A stretch of 64,000 nt of DNA from NCBI RefSeq assembly GCF_016428805.1, contig NZ_JAELTJ010000011.1:16982-80981 (forward strand), in the 5' to 3' direction. This DNA is from Achromobacter sp. ASV32 (lineage in GTDB: Bacteria > Pseudomonadota > Gammaproteobacteria > Burkholderiales > Burkholderiaceae_B). Below are positions 43,643 to 53,708 of this stretch, in pieces; position 1 is the first letter of the stretch, and the number at the start of each line of letters is the position of its first letter. Made by a program: the position numbers and the translations under genes. The notes below the pieces were generated by a model, which was not told the DNA's origin, searched no databases, and worked only from the letters and a program-made list of their open reading frames with translations.

Positions 43643-44632
43643 TTGAATCCCTTGCATTTTGTCCGCTGCGCCATTCTCGGCGCAGGGATGGCGCTCAGCG
43701 CCGCCGCGGTGTCTGCCCCCATCTTTGTCCTGAACTCCCTGGACGCCAACGTCAGCATCGTCGACCCCGCCACCTACACGGAAGTGCGGCGCGTGCCCAC
43801 GGGCAAGGAACCGCATCACCTGTATCTCACGCCTGACAAGAAGTCCCTGATGGTGGCCAATGCCACGGGCGACTCGATCACGCTGATGGACCCCAACACC
43901 GGCGAGGTGCAGCGCACCCTGACCGGTATCGTCGATCCCTACCAGCTGCAGTTCTCGCCGGACATGAAGTGGTTCGTCACGGCCGCCAACCGCCTGGACC
44001 ACATCGACATCTACGCCTGGAAGCCGCTGGAAAAAGGCTTTGACCTGAAACTGGTCAAGCGCATTCCCGCCGGCAAGACGCCCAGCCACATCATGATCGA
44101 CGCCAAGAGCACCACGGCGTACGTCACGCTGCAAGACAGCGACCAGCTCATCGCCATCGACCTGGCCACGCAGACGCCCAAATGGACCGTCTCCACCGGC
44201 AAGACGCCGGCCGACGTGTTCCTGACCCCCGACCAGAAGACGCTGCTGGTGGCCCTGACCGGCGATTCCTACGTCGAGGCCTACGACGTCAGCAACGGTC
44301 CGGCCAAGCTGATTTCCCGCATCAAGACCGCCGCCGGCGCGCACGCCTTCCGCGCGCAGGGCGACAAGCGCCACCTGTTCGTCAGCAACCGCACCGCCAA
44401 CTCCATCAGCCGCATCGACCTGCAGACGCTGGCCGTGGTCGATACCTTCCCCGTGCCGGGCGGCCCGGATTGCATGGACGTGCTGGCCGACGGCAAGACG
44501 CTGCTGGTCACTTCGCGCTGGGCGCGCAAGCTCACCGTGGTCGACCTGGACCAGAAAAAGGTCGTCAAGCAGGTCAACGTGGGCAAGTCGCCGCACGGGG
44601 TCTGGACGCTGAACCATGCGCCAACCCGCTAA
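43643..44632 (+). CDS. YncE-like beta-propeller protein
   Basis: 329 residues from the TTG at 43643, chosen because it completes a signal peptide (NPLHFVRCAILGAGMALSAA, then AVSA); the next ATG at 43688 is too far in. The mature part has seven YVTN-type blades (NATGDSITLMDPNTGEVQRT, YVTLQDSDQLIAIDLA, FVSNRTANSISRIDLQTLAV), so a periplasmic propeller is expected. Its last 17 bp overlap the deacetylase gene, which suggests coupled expression. Confidence 0.82.
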   Translation: MNPLHFVRCAILGAGMALSAAAVSAPIFVLNSLDANVSIVDPATYTEVRRVPTGKEPHHLYLTPDKKSLMVANATGDSITLMDPNTGEVQRTLTGIVDPYQLQFSPDMKWFVTAANRLDHIDIYAWKPLEKGFDLKLVKRIPAGKTPSHIMIDAKSTTAYVTLQDSDQLIAIDLATQTPKWTVSTGKTPADVFLTPDQKTLLVALTGDSYVEAYDVSNGPAKLISRIKTAAGAHAFRAQGDKRHLFVSNRTANSISRIDLQTLAVVDTFPVPGGPDCMDVLADGKTLLVTSRWARKLTVVDLDQKKVVKQVNVGKSPHGVWTLNHAPTR

Positions 44633-45407
44633 ACGCCTTGCCGCCGCCGTCTGCCTGGTCATGACGGCCTCGGCCGCCACCGCGGCCCCGGCGGTGTGCG
44701 ACAAGCCCGTCTACCTGACCTTCGACACCGGCCACATGGGCGTGGCGCCGCTGATCGCCGACGTGCTGGCGCGCCATCACGTCAAGGTCACGTTCTTCCT
44801 GGCCAACGAGCGCACGCTCACCGATGGCAGCAGCCTGGACGACCAATGGGCGCCCTGGTGGAAGGCGCGCGCCGCCGAAGGCCATGCGTTCGGCTCGCAC
44901 ACCTACGACCACGTCTACTGGCAGGGCGACCTGCCCGACGGCAAATTCCGCGTCAAGCCCAGCGCCGGCCCGGATACGGGCAAGCGCCAGACCTGGACGG
45001 CCGAGCAGTACTGCGCCGAAATCACCCGGTCGGCCACCCGCTTCAAGCAGATGACGGGCAAGACCATGCTGCCGCTGTACCGCGCGCCGGGCGGCAAAAC
45101 CTCGCCGGCCCTCTTGCGCGCCGCCAAGGCCTGCGGCTACGAGCACGTGGGCTGGGCGCCGGCGGGCTTCCTGGGCGACGAACTGCCCAGCGACAAATAC
45201 CCTAATGCCAAGCTGCTGGACCAGGCGCTGCGCACCATCAAGCCGGGCGACATTCTGCTGGCGCACCTGGGCATCTGGTCGCGCCAGGACCCGTGGGCCC
45301 CCGCCGTGCTCGAGCCGCTGATTGAAGGCCTGCAGCGCAAGGGCTATTGTTTTGCCACTTTGGATACGCATCCCGCTTACCGCGACTGGATCGCTACGCA
45401 TCACTGA
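44616..45407 (+). CDS. NodB-type polysaccharide deacetylase with altered metal motif
   Basis: 263 residues with a signal peptide (about 1-23). NodB motifs are mostly present: SHTYDH (two metal histidines), YRAPGG, and a late LLAHLG. The first motif reads TFDTG instead of TFDDG, so the aspartate that normally binds the metal is a threonine while the catalytic-base aspartate remains. It may be a variant with different metal use or substrate. It overlaps the propeller gene and is followed 3 bp later by the hydroxylase, forming a three-gene set. Confidence 0.82.
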   Translation: MRQPAKRLAAAVCLVMTASAATAAPAVCDKPVYLTFDTGHMGVAPLIADVLARHHVKVTFFLANERTLTDGSSLDDQWAPWWKARAAEGHAFGSHTYDHVYWQGDLPDGKFRVKPSAGPDTGKRQTWTAEQYCAEITRSATRFKQMTGKTMLPLYRAPGGKTSPALLRAAKACGYEHVGWAPAGFLGDELPSDKYPNAKLLDQALRTIKPGDILLAHLGIWSRQDPWAPAVLEPLIEGLQRKGYCFATLDTHPAYRDWIATHH

Positions 45408-45409
45408 TC

Positions 45410-46420
45410 ATGGATACGCTTAGTCAATGGTTCGGGAACTGCCAGCAATGGCTGTTCGAAACCCTGGTGCAGCCCGCGCTGTTCCACCTGGGCCTGAGCA
45501 ATTTCATCGAAGACGGCTACGACGCCACCATGTGGCTGCTGGTGGGCTTGGTGCAGGTGGCCGTGCTGCTGCTGATCTTCGGCCCGCTGCAACGCCTGCG
45601 TCCGGTTGAAGCGGTCACCGACCGCCAGCAGATCGGCATCGACGTGCTCTATACGCTGATCCACCGCCTGGGTGTGTTCCGCCTGGCGTTGTTCTTCACC
45701 ATCGACCCGTTCTGGGACAGCATCTTCGGGCAGCTGCACATCTGGGGCTTCGCGCCGTTCCAGCTGGACCAGTATTGGCCCGGCGTCACCGATAACGCCT
45801 GGGTCAGCCTGGTCATCTACCTGCTGCTGTTCGATCTGGTCGATTACCTGTATCACCGGGCGCAACACCGCTACCGCTGGCTCTGGGCGCTGCACGCGGT
45901 GCACCACAGCCAACGCCAGATGACCATCTGGAGCGATGACCGCAATCACCTGCTGGATGACATGCTGCGCGACGTGCTCGTGGTGTTCGTGTCGCAACTG
46001 GTGGGCGTGCCGCCCGCGCAGTTCGTGGCGATCGTGGCCATTACGCAGTTGGCGCAGAGCTTTTCGCACGCCAACCTGCGCATGCATTTCGGTGCCATCG
46101 GCGAGCGCCTGCTGGTCAGCCCGCGCTTTCACCGCCATCATCACTCCATCGCCTACGATGCGTCCACGCCGGGGCCGGCGGGCGGCTACAACTTCGCCGC
46201 GCTGTTCCCGATCTGGGACGTGTTGTTCCGCTCTGCACGCTTTGGCGTGGGTTACGGCCCCACCGGTATCCACGACCAGCAGCCCGAACTGGGCGGCCGC
46301 GACTACGGGCGCGGCTTCTGGGCGCAGCAGTGGCTGGGGTTGAAACGCATGGTGGGCCGTGACCGCGAGCCCACGGTCAGCGCGCCGCCCCGTCCGCCGG
46401 GTGCGGCCGAGGGCGCGTAG
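45410..46420 (+). CDS. Sterol desaturase / fatty acid hydroxylase family membrane protein
   Basis: 336 residues from the ATG at 45410, with about four membrane helices. The histidine boxes of this non-heme diiron membrane family are visible: HRAQH, HAVHHSQ and HRHHH, plus an NHLLDD motif. Bacterial members hydroxylate or desaturate lipids. The substrate is unknown; pairing with a deacetylase hints at lipid-linked glycan or envelope lipid modification (inference). Confidence 0.86.
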   Translation: MDTLSQWFGNCQQWLFETLVQPALFHLGLSNFIEDGYDATMWLLVGLVQVAVLLLIFGPLQRLRPVEAVTDRQQIGIDVLYTLIHRLGVFRLALFFTIDPFWDSIFGQLHIWGFAPFQLDQYWPGVTDNAWVSLVIYLLLFDLVDYLYHRAQHRYRWLWALHAVHHSQRQMTIWSDDRNHLLDDMLRDVLVVFVSQLVGVPPAQFVAIVAITQLAQSFSHANLRMHFGAIGERLLVSPRFHRHHHSIAYDASTPGPAGGYNFAALFPIWDVLFRSARFGVGYGPTGIHDQQPELGGRDYGRGFWAQQWLGLKRMVGRDREPTVSAPPRPPGAAEGA

Positions 46421-46460
46421 GGTCCTCGCTATCCGCGGCTCGCGACAGACGCCGCGCATG

Positions 46461-46488
46461 AAAAAACCGGGCAAGGGCCCGGTTTTTT
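46461..46488. terminator. Bidirectional rho-independent terminator
   Basis: AAAAAACCGGGC and a GCCCGGTTTTTT stem with a short AAGG-containing loop lie between two convergent genes. A-run and T-run flank a GC-rich stem, so it can end transcripts from both sides. Confidence 0.88.
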
Positions 46489-46573
46489 CATGTGCATTCA
46501 CGGTGCCTGGCGGCTTGGCGATGCGTTGCCGGCAGGGGCGGCCATCGGGCACGCCGCGTACGGCGGCCCGCGC

Positions 46574-47065
46574 TCAGCCGGTTGTTTCGCGCTTGATCTC
46601 GTCGTGGCGGCGTTCCATTTCCTGGCGCAGCTCGCGGCGCAGGCGGGCGGCCTCGAAACGCTGCTTTTCCTCCAGGTTGCGCGGTTCCAGCGGCGGCACC
46701 GCGGTGGGCGCGCCGGCATCGTCCACCGCCACCATCGTGAAATAGCAGCTGTTGGTGTGACGCACCAGCTTCTTGCGGATGTCCTCGGTGACGACCTTGA
46801 TGCCGATTTCCATCGAGGTGCGGCCGGTGTAGTTCACCGCCGCCAGGAAGGTCACCAGCTCGCCGACGTGGATCGGCTCGCGGAACACGACCTGGTCGAC
46901 CGACAGCGTCACGACGTACTGGCCCGCGTACCGGCTGGCACAGGCGTAGGCGACCTGGTCCAGGTATTTGAGAATGGTGCCGCCGTGCACATTGCCTGAG
47001 AAATTCGCCATATCGGGCGTCATCAGGATGGTCATCGACAGTTGGTGGCTAAAGGCGTCGTCCAT
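46574..47065 (-). CDS. Acyl-CoA thioesterase (hotdog fold, YciA/BACH type)
   Basis: 163 residues from the ATG at 47063-47065; an upstream in-frame TTG is less likely. The single hotdog domain has the conserved MANFSGNVHGGTILKYLDQVAYACA catalytic region and VDQVVFREPIHVGELV. It hydrolyses acyl-CoA in the cytoplasm. A charged C-terminal helix of about 40 residues (EKQRFEAARLRRELRQEMER) follows. Confidence 0.9.
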   Translation of the reverse strand: MDDAFSHQLSMTILMTPDMANFSGNVHGGTILKYLDQVAYACASRYAGQYVVTLSVDQVVFREPIHVGELVTFLAAVNYTGRTSMEIGIKVVTEDIRKKLVRHTNSCYFTMVAVDDAGAPTAVPPLEPRNLEEKQRFEAARLRRELRQEMERRHDEIKRETTG

Positions 47066-47142
47066 GGCGGGCGTTCTACTCAACGATAAAACGCCTATGG
47101 TAGTGGCGAATGCCTGTCATATCGCCGTCTTCAGCACGTTTG

Positions 47143-48750
47143 CTAGGGTTTCTTGGCGGCAGGCGTGGCCCGGGGCGTTCCGGCCGGGGGCGTGCCGGCT
47201 GCGGGGGCCGTCGCGGCTGGCGCGGCCGGTGCCGGCGAAGCGGCGGACGTCGCCGCTGGCGCCGGTTCCGCTTGCGGTTGCGGTTCCGGCGCCGGTTCGT
47301 CGCGCACGGCCGCGGGGGGCGTCCACAGCCCGTCCAGCAGCGCCGCTGCGGGGGCATAGGCGCGCAGCAGCACGGTCACCGGCCCCGTGGCCGCTACTGG
47401 CAGCCAGTTGGCCTGCGCGCCAGGCTCGGGCGCGGCATGGCTGATGATCACATCCAGCGAGCCATCGGCGTTGTATTGCAGCGGATCACGGTCGCCCAGG
47501 GCGTAGCGGTCCAGTGGATTGGCCACCGGCATGCCCTGGCTGTCATAGGCCGCCAGCGACCACATTGCGCGGGCGGGGGGTAACTGGCCGCTGGCGAAAT
47601 GCAGGGTATAGCGATGCGCGCCTTCCAGCGGGCGTCCCTGGCTATCGGCAGCCAGCAGCAGCACGGCCAGGTCTTCGGGCAGGCCCGCGCCGGGCTGGGC
47701 CTGGGCCGACAGGGCGCGGCGCAGATAGGCGTTGCCGTAGACGCCGGCGCTGGCGGTTTCACGCTGCCAGCCGTTGACGCCGCCCAGCGTGATGCCGGCG
47801 GCGGCCTGCATCCGGTCGCGGGCGGCGCGCAGGCCGCGGCGCAGGCCCTGTTTGACCGGGTGGTCCTGCTTGTCGAAATCGAACGGCCGGCCGGGAATCA
47901 GCCCCACCCGGCGCAGCTTGGCCAGCACCGGCTGGTCGGTGGCATGCGGCGGGTTCTTGCGCAGCAGCTCGGCGGCATAGGTGAAGAAGGCGTCGGTCGG
48001 CATCGACTCGACCTGTTCGCGCACGGAAATCTTCAGATCCAGGGACGGGTCCGCCTTGACCCGCTGCGACTGCGGCGGCAGGTTCCACTGGGCCAGCGGC
48101 GTCACGGTGAAGCCGTCCTGCAAGGCGTTGACGGCCGGATAGTCGGCGGGGCTGTCGGCCTGGATCAGGTTCTTGGCCCAGACGTAGGCGGTGGGGGCGT
48201 CGATGCGCGGCATGCCGGATGGCAGCGTGCCCGTCCAGCCCGGCGGCACGATGGCGGTATTGCCGCGCGCCGTGCCGGTGCTGCGCTTGCCCAGGGTGGC
48301 AAAGGCCTCGTTCCACATGTCCAGCAGGGTCAGGGTGTACAGCCGGCCGTGGCTGTCGGGGGCGGACAGGACCACGGGGCCGGCCGTCAGGTCCAGCCAG
48401 GCGGTGCTGCGCAGCATGTCCGGGTTGGCCCACGGCGTGGCCGCGCCGGGCCGCGGCAGGGCGCGCTGGTGCAGAAAGGTGTTGGCGGGCGCGCCTTGGG
48501 CGCCTTGCGACGGATGGGTGAACTGGCGCCGCGTCAGGTCCATGGTGACCAGCGGGTAGAAGTACAGATAGCCTTCCATCGCCGCGTCATGGGCCGCTTC
48601 GGTGGCGGCGGCGGCCGGTGACAGTGCGGGCGCGGCCAGGGCCGGGGTGGCGCCAAGGGCCAGGGCCGTCAAGGACAGAACCAGGGGCGGAACCACGCAG
48701 GACCGCGCCGACAGCGACAGGGATAGGGCCAGGGGGGCAAAGCGGCGCAT
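47143..48750 (-). CDS. DUF1254/DUF1214 secreted protein
   Basis: 535 residues from the ATG at 48748-48750 (GGAG upstream). A signal peptide (about 1-40) precedes DUF1254 (GYLYFYPLVTMDLTRRQF, VLSAPDSHGRLYTLTLLDMWNEAF) and DUF1214 (YTLHFASGQLPPARAMWSLAAYDSQG), then a proline/alanine-rich tail of about 60 residues. Such proteins occur widely in envelopes of proteobacteria with no firm function. Confidence 0.87.
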   Translation of the reverse strand: MRRFAPLALSLSLSARSCVVPPLVLSLTALALGATPALAAPALSPAAAATEAAHDAAMEGYLYFYPLVTMDLTRRQFTHPSQGAQGAPANTFLHQRALPRPGAATPWANPDMLRSTAWLDLTAGPVVLSAPDSHGRLYTLTLLDMWNEAFATLGKRSTGTARGNTAIVPPGWTGTLPSGMPRIDAPTAYVWAKNLIQADSPADYPAVNALQDGFTVTPLAQWNLPPQSQRVKADPSLDLKISVREQVESMPTDAFFTYAAELLRKNPPHATDQPVLAKLRRVGLIPGRPFDFDKQDHPVKQGLRRGLRAARDRMQAAAGITLGGVNGWQRETASAGVYGNAYLRRALSAQAQPGAGLPEDLAVLLLAADSQGRPLEGAHRYTLHFASGQLPPARAMWSLAAYDSQGMPVANPLDRYALGDRDPLQYNADGSLDVIISHAAPEPGAQANWLPVAATGPVTVLLRAYAPAAALLDGLWTPPAAVRDEPAPEPQPQAEPAPAATSAASPAPAAPAATAPAAGTPPAGTPRATPAAKKP

Positions 48751-48900
48751 CGGCGCTCCAACAGGCGTGCGGGGGACAGGCGGAAAAGGCGGGCCGGAAC
48801 CCGCCGCCGGCAATGGTAGCAGCCCCGCGACCATCCAAAATCTGCGAAAACCCCTGGTTTGGCCGCCAAATCCACCGGGAAAGCCCGTCCCCCTGACGGA

Positions 48901-48929
48901 TGGCGTCCGGCCCGCGCTGCGCCTATACT
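48901..48929 (+). promoter_or_regulatory. Candidate promoter of the formate dehydrogenase operon
   Basis: A good -10 hexamer TATACT (48924-48929) has only a weak -35 (TGGCGT, 48901-48906) at 17-bp spacing, about 80 bp before fdnG. A weak -35 suggests an activator, for example one responding to oxygen or nitrate; no binding site for one was recognised. Confidence 0.35.
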
Positions 48930-49011
48930 TGCTTGCATATCCTTGGAATTCGTAGGGCTTTTCTTCGGATCGGTCCGAGAGTTCCCCCTTTCACCCGGAG
49001 AGGAGTGTTTC

Positions 49012-52000
49012 ATGGTCAACATGAACCGCCGCCAGTTCTTCAAGGTGACCGGTACGACGCTGGCGGGCTCGAGCCTGGCCTTGCTGGGGGTAGCCCCCGG
49101 CACGGCGATGGCTGAAGTCCGTCAGTACAAGCTTGCGCGCATGACGGAAACGCGCAACACCTGTCCCTACTGTTCGGTCGCCTGTGGTCTCTTGATGTAC
49201 GGCTTGGGCGATGGCGCCAAGAATGCCCGCGCCAGCATCATGCACATCGAAGGCGACCCCGACCACCCCGTGAACCGCGGGACCCTCTGTCCCAAGGGCG
49301 CGGCCCTGATCGACTTCATCCACAGCCCCAACCGCCTGAAATATCCGGAATACCGGGCGCCCGGTTCGGACAAGTGGGTGCGGATGTCGTGGGACGACGC
49401 CCTGACGCGCATCACCAAGCTCATGAAAGCCGACCGCGACGCGAACTTCGTCGAGAAGACCGCGGACGGCAAGACAGTCAACCGGTGGCTGACCACCGGC
49501 ATGCTGGCCGCCTCGGCAAGCAGTAACGAGGTGGGCTACATCACGCACAAGACCGTGCGCAGCATGGGGATGTTGGCGTTCGACAATCAAGCCCGTGTCT
49601 GACATGGCCCGACGGTGGCAGGTCTTGCCCCGACGTTTGGCCGTGGAGCGATGACGAACCATTGGGTCGACATCAAGAACGCGGACGTAGTACTGATCAT
49701 GGGCGGCAATGCCGCCGAGGCCCACCCGTGCGGGTTCAAATGGGTCACGGAAGCGAAAGCCCATAACAAGGCCAAGCTGATCGTCGTGGATCCGCGCTTT
49801 ACGCGCTCGGCATCCGTGGCGGACTTCTACGCGCCCATACGCACCGGCACCGACATCATTTTCCTGGGCGGCGTCATCAAGTACCTGTTGGATCACGACA
49901 AGATCCAGCACGAGTACGTGCGCAACTACACCGACTTTTCCTACATCGTGCGCGAGGACTTCACGTTCGACGCGGGCCTGTACTCCGGCTACAACGCCGA
50001 GAAGCGCAGCTACGACAAGTCAAGCTGGGACTACGAGCGCGGCGATGACGGCTTCGTCAAGACCGATCCGACGCTGCAGCATCCGCGCTCGGTCTACCAG
50101 CTCTTGAAGAAGCACTATTCGCGCTACACCGAAGAGATGGTCGAGCGCGTCTGCGGCACGCCCAAGGACAAGTTCCTGAAGGTGTGCGACATGCTGGCGT
50201 CCACCGCCACCAAAGACCGCGCCGCCACCATCCTGTACGCGTTGGGCTGGACCCAGCACTCCATCGGGTCGCAGATCATCCGCACCGGGGCGATGGTGCA
50301 GCTGCTCCTGGGCAACATCGGCATCGCCGGCGGCGGTATGAACGCGCTGCGCGGGCACTCGAACATCCAGGGCCTGACCGACCTGGGCCTGATGTCGAAC
50401 CTGCTGCCCGGCTACATGACCTTGCCCAACGAGCCCGAACAGGACTATGGCAAGTACATCGAGGCGCGTGCGCTCAAGCCCCTGCGGCCCAATCAGCTGA
50501 GCTACTGGCAGAACTACAGCAAGTTCCACGTGAGCCTGATGAAGGCCTGGTGGGGCAAGGCCGCGACCGCCGAGAACAACTGGGCGTTCGACTACCTGCC
50601 CAAGCTGGACAAGCTCTACGACATGCTGCAGGTCTACGAGCTCATGGTCCAGGGCAAGATGAACGGCTACCTGGCGCAGGGTTTCAACCCGCTGGCGGCC
50701 GCGCCCAACAAGGCCAAGCTGAACCAGGGCTTCGCCAAGCTGAAGTTCCTGGTCATCATGGATCCGCTGGTCACCGAGACCTCGGAATTCTGGCGCAATG
50801 CGGGCGAGGCCAACGACGTCGATCCCTCGCAGATCCAGACCGAAGTCTTCCGCCTGCCCACCACCTGTTTCGCCGAGGAAGACGGCGCGCTGGTCAATTC
50901 CGGGCGCTGGCTGCAATGGCACTGGAAGGGCGCCGAGCCGCCGGGCGAGGCCAAGAGCGACATCGAGATCATGTCGCTGATCTTCACGCGCCTGCGCAAG
51001 ATGTACCAGGACGAAGGCGGCAAGTACCCGGATCCCATCGTCAACCTGTCCTGGCCGTATGCCAATCCGCAAAGCCCCACCGCGGAAGAGCTGGCCAAGG
51101 AATACTCGGGCAAGGCGCTGGTGGACCTGGCCGACCCCAAGGACGCAACCAAGATCACGCGCAAGGGCGGCGAGCAGCTGGCCGGTTTTGCCGAGTTGCG
51201 CGATGACGGCTCCACGGCCAGCGGCTGCTGGATCTTCGCCGGTGCCTGGGGCCCTGGCGGCAACCTGATGGCGCGCCGCGACAACAGCGACCCCACCGGC
51301 ATCGGCCAGACCCTGAACTGGGCCTGGGCGTGGCCGGCCAACCGCCGCATCCTGTACAACCGCGCTTCGTGCGATGTGTCGGGCAAGCCGTTCAACCCGC
51401 GCCGCAGCCTGATCTCGTGGAACGGCAAGGCCTGGGTCGGGGCCGACATCCCCGACTTCAAGGGCGACGAGAACCCCGACGGCGGCATGGGCCCGTTCAT
51501 CATGAACCCCGAGGGCGTGGCGCGCTTTTTCGCGCGGGCGGGCATGGCCGAAGGGCCGTTCCCCGAACACTACGAGCCCTTCGAGACGCCGCTGGGCTAC
51601 AACCCGCTGTATCCGAAGGCCAAGGGCGTCACCAACAATCCGGCGGCACGCGTGTTCAAGGACGACCTGGCGGCCATGGGCACGGTGGACAAGTTCCCAT
51701 ACGTGGCCACGACCTACCGGCTGACCGAGCACTTCCACTACTGGACCAAGAACGTCCGCATCAACGCGATCCTGCAACCCGAGCAGTTCGTCGAGATCGG
51801 CGAAGTCATGGCCAAGGAACTGGGCATCGCCAACGGTTCGCGCGTGAAGGTCTCGTCCAACCGCGGCTACATCAAGGCGGTGGCGCTGGTCACCAAGCGC
51901 CTGCGGCCCCTGACCATCGAAGGCAAGACCGTGCACCACGTGGGCATCCCTATCCATTGGGGCTTCGTGGGCCTGGCCAAGCCGGGCTTCCTCACCAACA

Positions 52001-52080
52001 CCCTGACGCCATTCGTGGGCGACGGCAATTCCCAGACTCCGGAATTCAAGTCGTTCCTGGTGCAGGTCGAGAAGGCATAG
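49012..52080 (+). CDS. fdnG: Formate dehydrogenase-N alpha subunit, selenoprotein
   Basis: 1022 residues with selenocysteine at residue 197 encoded by the in-frame TGA at 49600-49602. The frame continues unbroken on both sides and the surroundings (DNQARV-U-HGPTVAGLAPTFGRG) match E. coli FdnG. A Tat signal (NRRQFFKVTG) directs export. Cys51, Cys54, Cys58 and Cys93 hold a [4Fe-4S] cluster. The bis-MGD molybdenum or tungsten site and the C-terminal molydop-binding domain follow. It oxidises formate in the periplasm and passes electrons to FdnH and FdnI. The start at 49012 has a GGAGAGGAG ribosome site. Confidence 0.96.
49600..49640 (+). promoter_or_regulatory. Bacterial SECIS element of fdnG
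   Basis: Directly after the UGA, GGC-AGGTCTT-GCC (49617-49629) can form the small apical stem-loop with a GGUCU-type loop that SelB recognises in E. coli fdhF and fdnG mRNAs. The distance from UGA to loop (about 20 nt) is as expected. Confidence 0.8.
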
Positions 52081-52089
52081 GTGACCGAC

Positions 52090-52989
52090 ATGTCCATGCA
52101 ATCCCTAGACATCAAACGGCGCTCGGCCACCACCACACCGCCGCCGGGCATCCGCGAGCCCATCACGGGCTCGGTGGCCAAGCTGATCGACGTGTCCAAG
52201 TGCATCGGGTGCAAGGCTTGCCAAAGCGCCTGTATGGAATGGAACGACCTGCGCGACGAGATCGGCACCAACGTCGGCGTGTACGACAATCCGGCCGACC
52301 TGACCGAGCATTCCTGGACCGTCATGCGCTTCTCTGAATACGAGAATCCGCAGGGCGACCTGGAATGGCTGATCCGCAAGGACGGCTGCATGCACTGCGA
52401 GGATCCGGGCTGCCTGAAGGCCTGTCCGTCGCCGGGCGCCATCATCCAGTACAACAACGGCATCGTTGATTTCCACGAAGAGAACTGCATCGGTTGCGGC
52501 TATTGCATCACCGGCTGTCCGTTCAATGTGCCGCGCATCTCCAAGAAGGATCACAAGGCCTACAAGTGCACCCTGTGTTCCGACCGCGTGGCCGTCGGCC
52601 AGGAGCCGGCCTGCGTCAAGGCCTGTCCCACCGGCGCCATCGTGTTCGGCACCAAGGACGACATGAAGCAGCACGCGGCCGAGCGCATCGAGGACCTGAA
52701 GTCGCGCGGGTTTGACCAGGCCGGCCTGTACGACCCGCAAGGCGTGGGCGGCACCCACGTCATGTACGTGCTGCATCACGCCGACCAGCCCGGCCTGTAC
52801 CACGGGCTGCCAAAGGACCCGCACATCAGCCCGATGGTGTCGCTGTGGAAGGGCATCACCAAGCCGCTCGGCGTGGCCGTCATGGCGCTGACGGCGCTGG
52901 CGGGCTTCTTCCACTACGCCCGCGTTGGCCGCAACGAGGTCAGCGAGGAAGACGAACGCCGCGCCGAAGAGGAGGTGCGCCATGAGTGA
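52090..52989 (+). CDS. fdnH: Formate dehydrogenase-N beta (iron-sulfur) subunit
   Basis: About 299 residues from the ATG at 52090; an in-frame GTG at 52081, adjacent to the fdnG stop, is an alternative. Four [4Fe-4S] sites are visible: [35 protein letters not shown] and CTLCSDR with CVKAC. A single C-terminal membrane helix ([18 protein letters not shown]) anchors it, as in E. coli FdnH. It carries electrons from the Sec/Mo site to the cytochrome subunit. Confidence 0.95.
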   Translation: MSMQSLDIKRRSATTTPPPGIREPITGSVAKLIDVSKCIGCKACQSACMEWNDLRDEIGTNVGVYDNPADLTEHSWTVMRFSEYENPQGDLEWLIRKDGCMHCEDPGCLKACPSPGAIIQYNNGIVDFHEENCIGCGYCITGCPFNVPRISKKDHKAYKCTLCSDRVAVGQEPACVKACPTGAIVFGTKDDMKQHAAERIEDLKSRGFDQAGLYDPQGVGGTHVMYVLHHADQPGLYHGLPKDPHISPMVSLWKGITKPLGVAVMALTALAGFFHYARVGRNEVSEEDERRAEEEVRHE

Positions 52990-53620
52990 AGACCACCGTC
53001 ACCGCCGCATCAAGCGCTATTCGCCGGGCGAGCGCACCAACCACTGGATCATCGCCCTGACGTTCATCCTGTTGGCACTGTCCGGATTGGCGCTGTTTCA
53101 TCCGTCGATGTTCTGGCTCACCAACCTGTTTGGCGGCGGTCCCTGGACGCGCATCCTGCATCCGTTCATCGGGCTGGTGATGTTTGTCTGTTTCGTCGTG
53201 TTCGCAGGCCACATGTGGCGCCATAACCTGCTGACCAAGGCCGACCGCCAATGGCTGCGGCAGCTGGACGATGTGCTGGACAACCGCGAAGAGAAGTTGC
53301 CCGAGGTCGGCAAGTACAACGCCGGCCAGAAGCTGCTGTTCTATGTACTGATCCTGTGCATGCTGGGTTTGTTCGTCAGCGGTATCGTGATCTGGCGCGA
53401 GTTCTTTGCCTTCTATTTCCCGATCTGGGTCGTACGCGCCGCGTCGGTGCTGCATGCCGTTTGTGCATTGGTGCTGATTTGCGCGATCATTGTGCATATT
53501 TATGCGGCGATCTGGGTCAAGGGCTCCCTGACGGCAATGCTGCGGGGTTACGTGACCGCGGGCTGGGCGTGGAAACACCACCGCGCCTGGTTCCGGGAAC
53601 AGGTGGGCAAAGGCAAGTAA
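52982..53620 (+). CDS. fdnI: Formate dehydrogenase-N gamma (cytochrome b556) subunit
   Basis: 212 residues with four membrane helices and histidines suited to two hemes b ([42 protein letters not shown]). It passes electrons to the quinone pool. The start overlaps the fdnH stop by 8 bp. Confidence 0.94.
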   Translation: MSEDHRHRRIKRYSPGERTNHWIIALTFILLALSGLALFHPSMFWLTNLFGGGPWTRILHPFIGLVMFVCFVVFAGHMWRHNLLTKADRQWLRQLDDVLDNREEKLPEVGKYNAGQKLLFYVLILCMLGLFVSGIVIWREFFAFYFPIWVVRAASVLHAVCALVLICAIIVHIYAAIWVKGSLTAMLRGYVTAGWAWKHHRAWFREQVGKGK

Positions 53621-53651
53621 GCCGCCCGGCCGGTTTCAACGGGTCTGACCG

Positions 53652-53693
53652 CACGGCTGCCTCCCCTTGGCGGGGTGGCAGCCGTGTTTGTTT
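53652..53693 (+). terminator. Terminator between fdnI and fdhE
   Basis: A strong stem (CACGGCTGCC paired with GGCAGCCGTG, inner CCCC/GGGG, single T-T mismatch) is followed by TTTGTTTA. It ends 16 bp before the fdhE start. It may let only part of the transcripts continue into fdhE-selAB. Confidence 0.78.
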
Positions 53694-53708
53694 ATCTGGA
53701 GACGACAA

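Noticed and set aside
49012..52080. Formate dehydrogenase alpha subunit looks split by a stop codon
   Set aside because: The stop is a TGA in the same frame at the conserved selenocysteine position, followed by a SECIS hairpin, with selA, selB and selC downstream. It is a selenoprotein, not a pseudogene.
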